A DNA stretch of 55,947 bases from Actinomycetota bacterium (GTDB lineage: Bacteria; Actinomycetota; AC-67). Positions within the stretch are counted from its first letter, which is position 1. Each line of letters starts with the position of its first letter. The notes below the pieces were generated by a model that did no database searches, was not told where the DNA came from, and saw only the letters and a program-made list of their open reading frames with translations. This document shows positions 1 to 7,897 of this stretch, one piece after another. The stretch is taken from assembly GCA_041658565.1 (NCBI GenBank), contig JBAZZY010000016.1, forward strand, positions 1-55,947. Direction: 5' to 3'. The position numbers were made by a program, and so were the translations under genes.

Positions 1-6
1 TGAAAC

Positions 7-20
7 GACCGATCGGTCGC
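7..20. promoter_or_regulatory. 14-bp perfect palindrome, possible operator
   Basis: CGACCGATCGGTCG is a perfect inverted repeat lying 20 bases beyond the htpX stop codon at the very edge of the window. Such ACCGATCGGT-type palindromes resemble TetR-family operators, so it may control a gene outside the window. Nothing in the window confirms a binder, and it could also act as part of a terminator stem for htpX. Confidence 0.25.
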
Positions 21-39
21 ACTCGAGGCTCCTCAGGCC

Positions 40-930
40 TTACACGCGCGCGCCGAGCTTGCGGAGCTGTTCGAGGCGCTCCTCAAGCGGGGGATGCGAC
101 ATGAAGAGCTTGCCGAGACCCCCTCCGCCGCGCAACGGGTTGCACAAGAACAGGTGCGATACGGCAGGGTTGACCTTCAACTGTGGGATCCGCCGGGATG
201 CACCGTCGATCTTGATGAGTGCCTGAGCGAGCGGCGTGGCATCGCCGAGCAAGTGCGCCCCGCTCGCGTCGGCTTGCGCCTCGCGCGAACGCGACACCGC
301 CATCTGGATGAGCAGCGCGGCGATCGGCGCGAGCACCAGCGACAGCAGCCAAGCAAGCGCGCCGAATGGACCCGCATCGCGACGGTCTCGCCCTCCGCCG
401 CCGAACATCGCTCCCCACATGGCCATACGTGCAAGCATCGTGATCGCGGCGGCCACCGTCGCGGCCACCGCGCCGATCAGGATGTCCCGGTTGCGCACGT
501 GGGACAGCTCGTGCGCAAGCACTCCCGACAGTTCTTCCTCGGAGAGGATCTCCAAGATGCCCTCGGTGACGGCGACGGCCGCGTGTTGCGGGTTGCGGCC
601 GGTGGCAAACGCGTTCGGCTGTGGCGCGGCCATGATGTACAGGCGCGGCATCGGCATGTTGGCTGCGGCGCACAAGTTCCGAACCGTACGGTACAGCGAC
701 GGCGCATCGGCCTCGGCAACCGGGCGCGCGCGCGTCATCGCCAGAACGATCTTGTCGCTGAACCAGTAGCTGCCCAAGTTCATCACGGCGGCGAGTCCGA
801 GGAAGATCAGCATGCCGCTCGAACGCCCGTCCGGGCCCCACAACGCAACTCCCAAGAAGTTGCCGACCGCAACAAGCACGGCACCCAAGGCTGCCATGAA
901 GACGAACGTCCTGAGTGTGTTCCGCGACAT
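40..930 (-). CDS. htpX: HtpX-type membrane zinc metalloprotease (M48)
   Basis: This 296-residue protein matches the HtpX family of membrane-embedded zinc endopeptidases that degrade misfolded membrane proteins. Two hydrophobic segments occupy about residues 7-30 and 40-57. The zinc site HELSH lies at residues 140-144 and the likely third ligand is Glu217 in the SREAQAD motif. Two more hydrophobic segments flank a Gly/Arg-rich loop near residues 177-188. Length is normal for the family. The ATG follows a strong GGAGGAGG ribosome site. It lies 82 bases downstream of nuoN of the 11-gene complex I cluster, separated by a strong hairpin, so it may have its own expression. A role in quality control of the neighbouring membrane complex is plausible but is inference only. 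Confidence 0.93.
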   Translation of the reverse strand: MSRNTLRTFVFMAALGAVLVAVGNFLGVALWGPDGRSSGMLIFLGLAAVMNLGSYWFSDKIVLAMTRARPVAEADAPSLYRTVRNLCAAANMPMPRLYIMAAPQPNAFATGRNPQHAAVAVTEGILEILSEEELSGVLAHELSHVRNRDILIGAVAATVAAAITMLARMAMWGAMFGGGGRDRRDAGPFGALAWLLSLVLAPIAALLIQMAVSRSREAQADASGAHLLGDATPLAQALIKIDGASRRIPQLKVNPAVSHLFLCNPLRGGGGLGKLFMSHPPLEERLEQLRKLGARV

Positions 931-946
931 CGATCCTCCTCCGACA

Positions 947-965
947 CCGGCCGCCGTGCGGCCGG
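947..965 (-). terminator. GC-rich hairpin between nuoN and htpX
   Basis: CCGGCCGC pairs perfectly with GCGGCCGG around a 3-base loop. It sits between the stop of nuoN (1013) and the ribosome site of htpX. No T-run follows, so it may be a factor-dependent or pausing terminator, or an intercistronic stability hairpin. Confidence 0.4.
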
Positions 966-1012
966 CCGGTCACATCGATGCTAGCGCGCGCCGTCTCCCG
1001 CCGCCGGAGGAG

Positions 1013-2500
1013 CTACAGGGCGATCAGCGTCGAGCGCGGCGAGAAGTGGTTGAACGCGTCCGGGTACACGGTCACCACGACGATGACCAGCACCATCAAC
1101 GCGATTGCGACGGTCAACGCCCTCGGGACACCCAAACGCTCCCGGTCCGGGGCCTCACGCAGGATCATCTTCGCGGCGACCTGAACGTAGTAGTAGAGGC
1201 CCACCAGCGTGTTGACGACCATGAGCGCGGCCAGCCAGATCGTCCCCCCGGAAATCGCGGCCCGGAAAACAAAGAACTTCGCCCAGAAGCCGGCGGTCGG
1301 CACGACTCCGGCGAGAGACAGCAGGAAGAACGCGCCGGCCAGCGCGAGCCCAGGCTCACGCTGCAAGAGCCCTTCGTAGTCGGAGATCAGATTGCCGGGC
1401 TTGCGACGCCCGACGGCGATCACGACCGCAAACGCCCCCAAGTTCATGAACGAGTAGATCAGAATGTAGGTCAGCGCCGACGCGAAGGCATCGCCCTGCA
1501 CCTCGGGGCCCTTCCCGGCGACCACACCCAGCGGCAGCAACATGTACCCCGCCTGCGCGATCGACGAGTACGCCAAAAGCCGCACGATGTTGGTCTGCGA
1601 CAGCGCGATAACGTTCCCCACGGTCATCGTGGCTGCGGCCAAGATCGCAAAGCCCGGCGCCCAAACGTGGGTGTGATGAGGGAAGGCCAGGAAGGCTACC
1701 TGCAGCAAGCCTGCGAATCCGGCGGCCTTCGAAGCGACCGAAAGAAACGCAGCCACAGGCACCGGAGAACCCTCGTACGTGTCCGGTGCCCAGAAATGGA
1801 AGGGAGCCGCCGACACCTTGAACGCGAACCCCGTGATTATCAGCAAGATGCTTGCCGAGACCAGCGGATCGTGCGTCCTTCCCTGCAAGGCCTCCGCGAT
1901 AACGGCGAGATTCGTCGAGCGAGCCACCCCGTAGATGAGCGACATGCCGAACAGCATCACAGCCGAGGCGAGCACACCGATCAGGAAGAACTTGATCGCC
2001 GCCTCGTTCGAACTCGCGTCTCGCTTCTTGAACCCGGCGAGAACGAATGCCGGAATGCTGACGGTCTCCAGCGCGATGAACAACGCGATCATGTCGCGCG
2101 CGCTCGGCATCACCATCATGCCGAGCAAACTGGCGAGCAGAAGGAAGTAGAACTCCCCCTGCGCACCACGAACCTCCTCGTTGAGGTAGTCCACCGTCAT
2201 CAGCAGCAGCACGCCGGCAACGGCCAAGAAGAGGAACTTGAACAGCAGCGCGTAAGAATCCAGCACGAACATCCCGTTGAACGTCGTACGGTGCTCACCG
2301 ATCAGCGTCACAAGCGCGATCGCAGCTCCCACGACTCCGGCCATCGCGATCGCTCCGTTGATCTCTTTGAATCGATCCGGCAAGAACAGATCGATCACGA
2401 GAACGGCCAGGAGCGCGCCGGCGAGAACGACTTCCGGCGCGATCGCGTGCAAATCGACCTGAACGGTCGCGGTCGCGAGAACGTGCAGAGCGATCGTCAT
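1013..2500 (-). CDS. nuoN: Complex I antiporter-like subunit N (nuo-11)
   Basis: This 495-residue, almost wholly hydrophobic protein is the NuoN/ND2-type proton-pumping subunit of a complex I-like quinone oxidoreductase. Conserved features are the FIALE motif on helix 5 (glutamate for proton transfer), a lysine in GFAFKVSAAPFHFWAPDTYEGSP on the broken-helix segment, and the LLAYSSIAQAGYM motif of the second half. Length fits the family of about 14 helices. The ATG lies one base past the nuoM stop, so the two are translationally coupled. It is the last gene of the 11-gene cluster and is clearly different in sequence from the second NuoN at 23904. Confidence 0.95.
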   Translation of the reverse strand: MTIALHVLATATVQVDLHAIAPEVVLAGALLAVLVIDLFLPDRFKEINGAIAMAGVVGAAIALVTLIGEHRTTFNGMFVLDSYALLFKFLFLAVAGVLLLMTVDYLNEEVRGAQGEFYFLLLASLLGMMVMPSARDMIALFIALETVSIPAFVLAGFKKRDASSNEAAIKFFLIGVLASAVMLFGMSLIYGVARSTNLAVIAEALQGRTHDPLVSASILLIITGFAFKVSAAPFHFWAPDTYEGSPVPVAAFLSVASKAAGFAGLLQVAFLAFPHHTHVWAPGFAILAAATMTVGNVIALSQTNIVRLLAYSSIAQAGYMLLPLGVVAGKGPEVQGDAFASALTYILIYSFMNLGAFAVVIAVGRRKPGNLISDYEGLLQREPGLALAGAFFLLSLAGVVPTAGFWAKFFVFRAAISGGTIWLAALMVVNTLVGLYYYVQVAAKMILREAPDRERLGVPRALTVAIALMVLVIVVVTVYPDAFNHFSPRSTLIAL

Positions 2501-2501
2501 C

Positions 2502-4031
2502 TCAGCGGAACACCCTCGTTAGACCGTTCACGGCACCGGTGGTGATGTCGAAGATCGCGCGGGGGTAGACCCCTAGGAAGAGGACGAAGGCCAGCAGCGG
2601 CGCCCAGGCAAGCGTCTCGATCGACCGCACGTCGTCGATCTGGCGATCCTTGGCCCACTTCTCCCGAAGCACCCCCAGATTCAGCCGCTGAATGAGCCAC
2701 AACATGTACCCGGCAGTCAGGATCGTCCCCACGCCTCCAAGAACCATGTAAGTGCGGAACAGCGAATTCGGCAGGCCGGGGGCCGGATTGAATGCCGCGA
2801 GCAGCGCCAGCACTTCGCCCCAGAACCCGGCGAGACCGGGCAACCCGAGCGACGCGATCCCCACGAACACGAATATGACCCCCATCCGAGGGATCTTCTG
2901 CAGCATTCCGGGACCGATGTCGTCGATCTGACGAGTGTGATAACGCTCGTAGATCGACCCCGCGAGGAAGAACAGCATCCCCGTGATGACGCCGTGAGCG
3001 ATCATGCCGAAGATCGCCGCGTTGATTCCCGTCGGCGTCAACGTGGAGATACCGAGCATTATGAATCCCATGTGCCCGACCGAACTGAACGCAATCAGTC
3101 GCTTGATGTCCTTCTGCGCCAGACAGCACAGCGCGCCGTAGATGATCGCGATAACCGACAGCGCACCAATGTAGGGCGCCCAGTCTTTGGCGGCGTCCGG
3201 CAGCAACGGCAGCGCGATGCGAATGAAGCCGTAGGTTCCCATCTTCAGCAGAATGCCGGCCAGCAACACGCTCCCGACCGTCGGTGCGTCGCCGTGCGCG
3301 TCGGGGAGCCATGTGTGGAACGGCCACATCGGCACCTTGATGGCGAATCCGAGGAACAAGCCGAGGAACACGAGGTTCTGGAAGCCCACCCCGCCGAAGT
3401 GCTGTCCCTGCAGCGCGATCATGTCGAAGGTGTGTGCGCCGCCGACGTCCGACCGGAAGTACATCGCGAGGAAGCCGAGCAGCATGAACACGCTTCCAAA
3501 CAGCGTGTACAAGAAGAACTTGATGGCCGAGTATTCCTTCCGCTCACTGCCCCAGATCGAAATCATGAAGTACATGGGGACCAGGACCAGTTCCCAGAAC
3601 ACGAAGAAAAGGACCAGGTCCAGCGCCGTGAACGTCCCCGACATGCCGGTCTCGAGCAGCAGGATCAGAGCCAAGAACCCCTTCCGCTTATCACGGGGCT
3701 TCGGCATGATCTTGAGCGTGTAGAGCACGCACAGGAACGTCAGCAAGGTCGTCAGCACCAGCATTGGAAGCGAGATCCCATCGACGCCCATGTGGTAACG
3801 CGCACCGATCGTCGAGATCCAACTCGTGTTCGCCTCGAACTGCATCTTCCCGGTTGAGCCGTAGTCGAAGCGTGCGAGAGCGACGATGCTAAGCAAGAGC
3901 GCCAGCCCCGACGACGCAACGGCGACGAAGTGGATGAGGTCTTTGCGAGCGCGCGGGGTCATCGCAATCAGCCCCGCGCCCACCAACGGCGCGAAGACCA
4001 CCAGCGACAGCAGCCACTTATCGAACGTCAT
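2502..4031 (-). CDS. nuoM: Complex I antiporter-like subunit M (nuo-11)
   Basis: This 509-residue protein is a NuoM/ND4 homologue, one of three antiporter-like proton pumps in the membrane arm. The helix-5 glutamate is in FWELVLVPMYFMI; the broken-helix lysine lies in FAIKVPMWPFHTWLPDAH; the LIAFSSVGHMGFIMLG segment is typical. The usual AHTEAPTAGSV stretch reads AHGDAPTVGSV here, a mild divergence from the nuo-14 copy. The ATG has a good GGAGGGG site and lies 12 bases after the nuoL stop. Length is normal. Confidence 0.95.
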   Translation of the reverse strand: MTFDKWLLSLVVFAPLVGAGLIAMTPRARKDLIHFVAVASSGLALLLSIVALARFDYGSTGKMQFEANTSWISTIGARYHMGVDGISLPMLVLTTLLTFLCVLYTLKIMPKPRDKRKGFLALILLLETGMSGTFTALDLVLFFVFWELVLVPMYFMISIWGSERKEYSAIKFFLYTLFGSVFMLLGFLAMYFRSDVGGAHTFDMIALQGQHFGGVGFQNLVFLGLFLGFAIKVPMWPFHTWLPDAHGDAPTVGSVLLAGILLKMGTYGFIRIALPLLPDAAKDWAPYIGALSVIAIIYGALCCLAQKDIKRLIAFSSVGHMGFIMLGISTLTPTGINAAIFGMIAHGVITGMLFFLAGSIYERYHTRQIDDIGPGMLQKIPRMGVIFVFVGIASLGLPGLAGFWGEVLALLAAFNPAPGLPNSLFRTYMVLGGVGTILTAGYMLWLIQRLNLGVLREKWAKDRQIDDVRSIETLAWAPLLAFVLFLGVYPRAIFDITTGAVNGLTRVFR

Positions 4032-4043
4032 CGATCCCCTCCG

Positions 4044-6062
4044 TCAGAAACGAGTGAACAGGAACGCCAAGACCGCCACGCCGACGAACAAGATCGCCGC
4101 GTAACGCTGGACATTCCCGGACTGCATCGTGCGCAGAACACCGCTGCCCTTGCGCGTTCCGATTCCAGCTCCGTTGACCGCGCCGTCGATCACCTGCTGA
4201 TCGACCACGTCGTACACGCGTTGGCCGCTGCGGCGTGCGACCTCGGCGACTCCGTTGACGGCGCCGTCGAACACGTTCTGATTGAGCCAATACATGGCCG
4301 ACGAGATGGAGTCCCGAATCGGATAGACAATTCCCTTGTAGTAGAAGTCGTCCAGGTAGTACTTGTTCTCCAGGAGCTTGTAGAACCACCCCAGGCGTGC
4401 CAGCGGCTCCTCTGCCGGCACTTGCCCGTACATCTTGCGACCAAGCGCAATCCCCGAGACGGCGACGAGCACCGACACGATGATCAGCGGAATGCTGGCG
4501 CTCGAAACGTGCGCTTCGCCGACGGCCGTCCAGGTTGCGAAGCCACCCTTCCAAGCTGGGAACCCGACGAATCCACCGACTACCGCAAGCACCGCGAGGA
4601 ACTTCAGCGGGAACGTCATCGCGGAAGGGGATTCGTGCGGGTGGCCGTGTCCCCGGTACTCCCCTTCAAACGTGAGGTGAACGGCCCGCGACATGTAGAA
4701 CGCAGTGAGAAACGCGGTGACGATCCCGACGCCGTAGACGATAAGCGCAACGGCAGAGGATCCGTGCCCCTCGGCGGCCCCGCTTCCGAAACGAAATGCC
4801 TCGGTCAGGATCTCGTCCTTGGAGAAGAACCCGGCGAGCGGGGGGATCCCGGCCAACGCCAACGAGCCGACCAAGAACGTCCAGTAGGTCGTCGGCATGT
4901 ACTTCTTCAAGCCGCCCATCTCGCTCATGTTGTTGGAGTGGACTGCGTGGATGACGCTGCCGGCCCCGAGGAACAGCAGGGCCTTAAACCAGGCGTGAGT
5001 GAACAAGTGGAAGACGCCCGCGTTTCCTGCTCCGACGCCGAGCGCGGCAACCATGTATGCCAGTTGGCTGATCGTGGAGTATGCAAGCACCTTCTTGATG
5101 TCGTCCTGAATCATCGCTAGTAGCGCCGCCATCAGCATGGTGATCGCCCCGATGATCGCCACCACGTTCATCGCGGCCAACGATCCCTCGAAGACGGGGA
5201 ACATGCGCGCGATGAGGAACACCCCCGCGGTCACCATGGTGGCTGCGTGGATCAGTGCGCTGACCGGCGTCGGACCGGCCATCGCGTCGGGCAGCCAAAC
5301 GTGCAAGGGGAACTGCGCGCTCTTTCCGATCGCGCCACCGAACATCAAGATCGCAGCCGAGGTCAAGGCGAGCGATCCGATGTCGCCCTCATGAGCCTTC
5401 TGCAGGATCTCCGCGATGTCGAAGGTCTTCGTCGAGGCGAACAGCACGAAGATCCCAATGACGAAGGGAACATCGCCGGTCTTGGTGGTCACGAAGGCCT
5501 TGATGGCGGCGTCGGAGTTGGACTTGTCTTCCCACCAGAACCCGATGAGCAGGTAAGAGCACACACCGACCAGTTCCCAGCCGATCAGCATCTGCAAGAG
5601 GTTGCTGGAAATCACCAGCAACAACATCGAGCCGGTGAACAGGTTGATCGCCGTGAAGTACCACGTGAACCGCTTGTCACCGTGCATGTATCCGGTCGAA
5701 TAAATCTGCACCATCAGCGACACGGTGGTCACGACTACGAACATCACCGCAGTCAGGCCGTCGACCCGCATCCCCAGCGGCAGGCGGAAGTCGCCCCCGA
5801 ACGGGAACCAGTTCAACGCGCGAAGGACCGTCGGGCCTCCCCCGCCGATGAAATCCGCGATCGTGACGTACGACAGCACCGCGGCGATCCCAACAGCGGC
5901 GATCCCGATCTCGGATCCGCCGCGTCGCATGCGCTTGCCGAACACTGCGATCAGCGCGACCGCCAAGAACGGTAGCGCGGGAATCAGCCACGAGTTCCGC
6001 GTGACGATATTTGCAGTCGCTTCGACGACGGCATGCTCGGTCGCAAACAGAGTGGCTACCAC
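4044..6062 (-). CDS. nuoL: Complex I antiporter-like subunit L (nuo-11)
   Basis: At 672 residues this is the NuoL/ND5 subunit at the tip of the membrane arm. The ND5 core has the LIGWELVGVCSYLLIGFW helix-5 motif, the GKSAQFPLHVWLPDAM segment with the pump lysine, and VLAYSTISQLAYM. A long C-terminal region (about residues 480-672) holds the lateral amphipathic helix and final transmembrane anchor. The GTG start overlaps the end of nuoK by seven bases. It is similar to, but clearly distinct from, the 656-residue copy at 26879, as expected for old paralogues. Confidence 0.95.
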   Translation of the reverse strand: MVATLFATEHAVVEATANIVTRNSWLIPALPFLAVALIAVFGKRMRRGGSEIGIAAVGIAAVLSYVTIADFIGGGGPTVLRALNWFPFGGDFRLPLGMRVDGLTAVMFVVVTTVSLMVQIYSTGYMHGDKRFTWYFTAINLFTGSMLLLVISSNLLQMLIGWELVGVCSYLLIGFWWEDKSNSDAAIKAFVTTKTGDVPFVIGIFVLFASTKTFDIAEILQKAHEGDIGSLALTSAAILMFGGAIGKSAQFPLHVWLPDAMAGPTPVSALIHAATMVTAGVFLIARMFPVFEGSLAAMNVVAIIGAITMLMAALLAMIQDDIKKVLAYSTISQLAYMVAALGVGAGNAGVFHLFTHAWFKALLFLGAGSVIHAVHSNNMSEMGGLKKYMPTTYWTFLVGSLALAGIPPLAGFFSKDEILTEAFRFGSGAAEGHGSSAVALIVYGVGIVTAFLTAFYMSRAVHLTFEGEYRGHGHPHESPSAMTFPLKFLAVLAVVGGFVGFPAWKGGFATWTAVGEAHVSSASIPLIIVSVLVAVSGIALGRKMYGQVPAEEPLARLGWFYKLLENKYYLDDFYYKGIVYPIRDSISSAMYWLNQNVFDGAVNGVAEVARRSGQRVYDVVDQQVIDGAVNGAGIGTRKGSGVLRTMQSGNVQRYAAILFVGVAVLAFLFTRF

Positions 6063-6361
6063 TTGAGGAGATCCACCTCATCCACATTGATGGTCTTCCG
6101 GTTGCGGAAGATCAGCAGAATGATCGCGAGACCGACACCCACTTCGGCGGCGGCGACCGTGATGATGAACAGCGCGAATATCTGGCCCGTTGCGGTGGCG
6201 TCCTGGAACCAGGCGTTGAACGCGACCAAGTTGATGTTCACGGCATTCAGCATCAACTCGATCGACATCAGGACCAGCACTGCGTTCTTGCGAGCAAGAA
6301 CTCCGTACACACCGACGCTGAATAGAAACGCCCCCAGCGTCAGCACCCACGCAAGGCTCAC
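6056..6361 (-). CDS. nuoK: Complex I subunit K (nuo-11)
   Basis: This 101-residue three-helix membrane protein is NuoK/ND4L. The two membrane glutamates needed for proton translocation are present: Glu35 in SIELMLNAVN and Glu73 in VAAAEVGVGLA. It starts with GTG 22 bases after the nuoJ stop and its end overlaps nuoL. Length is typical for the family. Confidence 0.95.
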   Translation of the reverse strand: MSLAWVLTLGAFLFSVGVYGVLARKNAVLVLMSIELMLNAVNINLVAFNAWFQDATATGQIFALFIITVAAAEVGVGLAIILLIFRNRKTINVDEVDLLKW

Positions 6362-6383
6362 GACCGCTCTCCCGTCCGCATCA

Positions 6384-6872
6384 TCAGTCCTTCTTCGCCA
6401 AGACGATGGCGCCGACCAAAGCGGCCAGCAGCAAGATCGAAACCAACTCGAACGGCAGGATGTACCCGCTGAACAACCCCGTCCCGACGTCCTTCGTGCG
6501 CACTACCTGCTGTAGCGGAATCTCGGCCTTGCCGAAGGCACTCCAAATCAGGTACGTGAACACCCCGAAGACCGCTGCGGCGGCTACCGCCGCAAGTCCA
6601 CGCTGCTCGTTATCCAGTGCCGTGCGACCTATCGGGGCCGCGGTCAGCATCAAACCGAAGAGGAGCAGAACAACGATCGCGCCCACGTACACCAGGATCT
6701 GCGTCCAGCCGATGAACTCGGCGCCGAGCAGCAAGAAGATGGCGCCGATCGAGCCGAGGACCCCAACAAGGTACAGGGCTGCATGCACGACGTTACGGCC
6801 GGCGACGACGGCGACCGCGGCGACCGCGGCTACGACACCGAAAGCTGCAATGAAGATCGCGCCCCAGTTCAT
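6384..6872 (-). CDS. nuoJ: Complex I subunit J (nuo-11)
   Basis: The product is a 162-residue NuoJ/ND6 membrane subunit with about five hydrophobic helices, including the characteristic GWTQILVYVGAIVVLLLFGLML region that contains the pi-bulge helix of the family. The ATG at 6872 was chosen because it begins the recognisable first helix (MNWGAIF). It overlaps by four bases (ATGA) the stop codon of the frame carrying the repeat-rich tail of nuoI; that overlap is important evidence that the tail is translated. Confidence 0.94.
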   Translation of the reverse strand: MNWGAIFIAAFGVVAAVAAVAVVAGRNVVHAALYLVGVLGSIGAIFLLLGAEFIGWTQILVYVGAIVVLLLFGLMLTAAPIGRTALDNEQRGLAAVAAAAVFGVFTYLIWSAFGKAEIPLQQVVRTKDVGTGLFSGYILPFELVSILLLAALVGAIVLAKKD

Positions 6873-6900
6873 GCTTCGCCCCTCTTGCGCTTGAGGACCC

Positions 6901-6992
6901 AGGCCTTCTTCGCCATAGCGCGCGCCTCGCGTTCGGACTTGCCGGCCGCGATCTGTTCGGCATAGACGGCTTCGTCGATCTGCGGCGGCGCG
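6901..6992. repeat. 92-bp direct repeat, copy A (with 7117-7208)
   Basis: Positions 6901-6992 and 7117-7208 match at all but about nine positions. Both encode the GKSEREARAMAKKAW unit of the NuoI tail. The central 40 or so bases are identical, which suggests duplication or gene conversion within the gene. Confidence 0.85.
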
Positions 6993-7116
6993 TGCTCCTC
7001 GGTCGGGGTGGCCTCGGGGGCGGGAACCGCAGGGGCGGCGGCCGGTGGTGCGGCGCCGGGTGCCGGGACCTCCGGCGTCGGAGAGCCGGCAGCAGCCTTC
7101 TTGCGGGCGAGAATCC

Positions 7117-7208
7117 AAGCCTTCTTCGCCATGGCGCGCGCCTCGCGTTCGGACTTGCCGGCCGCGATCTGTTCGGCGAAAACGGCCTCATCGATCTCCG
7201 GCGGCGCA
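7117..7208. repeat. 92-bp direct repeat, copy B (with 6901-6992)
   Basis: Second copy of the unit described at 6901-6992, in the same frame and orientation. The 124 bases between the copies encode an Ala/Pro-rich linker. Confidence 0.85.
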
Positions 7209-7259
7209 TGGCCCTCATCTGCTGCGGTCGACTTCGCCGGAGCGGCCACCGGGGCAGCC

Positions 7260-7895
7260 TCAACGACCGTGGCAGCCTCGACCGCCGGAGCGGCCTCGAC
7301 CCGCCGGAGCGGCCGGAGCAGCGCCGTACACCTTCGCCTCCTTGCCGATCTCCAGGGGAGGCTCCGCACCTTCCTCAAGAGACGGCGGCGGCGGCACCAA
7401 GCCCATCCACCCGTTGAGAGTCTGCATCTCGTGGGTGAGTTCACTCATATCGGAGGTCGAGTACTCGAAATGCGGCGACCAGAACAGCGCGTCAAAGGGA
7501 CAAACCTCGACGCAGATCCCGCAGTACATGCACAGGGCGAAGTCGATCGCGAAGCGATCCAAGACGTTGCGCGTGCGGGCGCGCGCGCCCGGGGTCTTCG
7601 GCGGCACGACATCCTTGTGAGACTCAATATAGATGCACCAATCGGGGCACTCCCGCGCGCACAGCATGCAAACGGTGCAGTTCTCGGGCTTGAAGGCGAT
7701 AACTCCGCGAGTACGCGGCGGAAGATCGGGCTTGACGTGCGGGTACTGCGCCGTGACTGCCGGCCGCAGCATCGTACGCAAGGTGACCGACATGCCCTTG
7801 ATAAGCCCGTACACCGCACCGACGCCCTTCACGGCGGCTATCCGTTCCTCGACGGCGCGGGCGCGCGCCCGGCGATCTTCACGAGTCATCGCCAT
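7260..7895 (-). CDS. nuoI: Complex I 8Fe ferredoxin subunit I (nuo-11)
   Basis: NuoI carries two [4Fe-4S] clusters (N6a/N6b) that pass electrons towards NuoB. Both motifs are intact: C73-C76-C79-C83 (CTVCMLCARECP) and C122-C125-C128-C132 (CMYCGICVEVCP). The ATG at 7895 is two bases past the nuoH stop. In the frame as given the protein has 211 residues, and the last 13 or so are a Gly/Arg-rich run created by a one-base shift after Ala198. The natural product probably continues into the repeat tail at 6869-7300. The ferredoxin core ends near residue 160, so electron transfer should not be lost. Since this cluster has no NuoE/F/G, NuoI is next to whatever replaces the NADH module, and the tail might help docking (inference). 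Confidence 0.9.
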   Translation of the reverse strand: MAMTREDRRARARAVEERIAAVKGVGAVYGLIKGMSVTLRTMLRPAVTAQYPHVKPDLPPRTRGVIAFKPENCTVCMLCARECPDWCIYIESHKDVVPPKTPGARARTRNVLDRFAIDFALCMYCGICVEVCPFDALFWSPHFEYSTSDMSELTHEMQTLNGWMGLVPPPPSLEEGAEPPLEIGKEAKVYGAAPAAPAGRGRSGGRGCHGR

Positions 7896-7897
7896 CG

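Larger units (their letters stand above)
6869..7300 (-). pseudogene. nuoI: Out-of-frame C-terminal extension of nuoI, two-repeat tail
   Basis: This frame has no convincing start of its own and reads as the continuation of nuoI after one surplus G in its coding strand (the CCC at 7300-7302 on the plus strand). It encodes 143 residues: an Ala/Pro/Val-rich linker, then two near-identical charged helical units. Each has the shape IDEAVxAEQIAAGKSERE followed by ARAMAKKAW and a basic end, separated by a second Ala/Pro linker. Its stop overlaps the nuoJ start as ATGA, the same coupling seen elsewhere in the operon. Restoring the frame gives a 341-residue NuoI. A GTG at 7249 could start a separate small protein, but its ribosome site is poor. 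I do not recognise the repeat family. Sequencing error, a real mutation or programmed +1 frameshifting are all possible. Confidence 0.7.

Noticed and set aside
812..2545. Long open frame on the plus strand opposite nuoN and htpX
   Set aside because: The product is Arg/His/Glu-rich without hydrophobic core or motifs, and it mirrors the high third-position G+C of the real minus-strand genes.
7249..7300. Tail of NuoI as an independent small gene starting at GTG 7249
   Set aside because: Poor ribosome site, and the linker codons before it continue the NuoI sense when one base is removed. Kept only as an alternative.
7298..7304. Programmed frameshifting in nuoI as the main explanation
   Set aside because: No slippery heptamer with a downstream hairpin stands out; the local repeat with one G fewer makes a simple insertion or sequencing error more likely.
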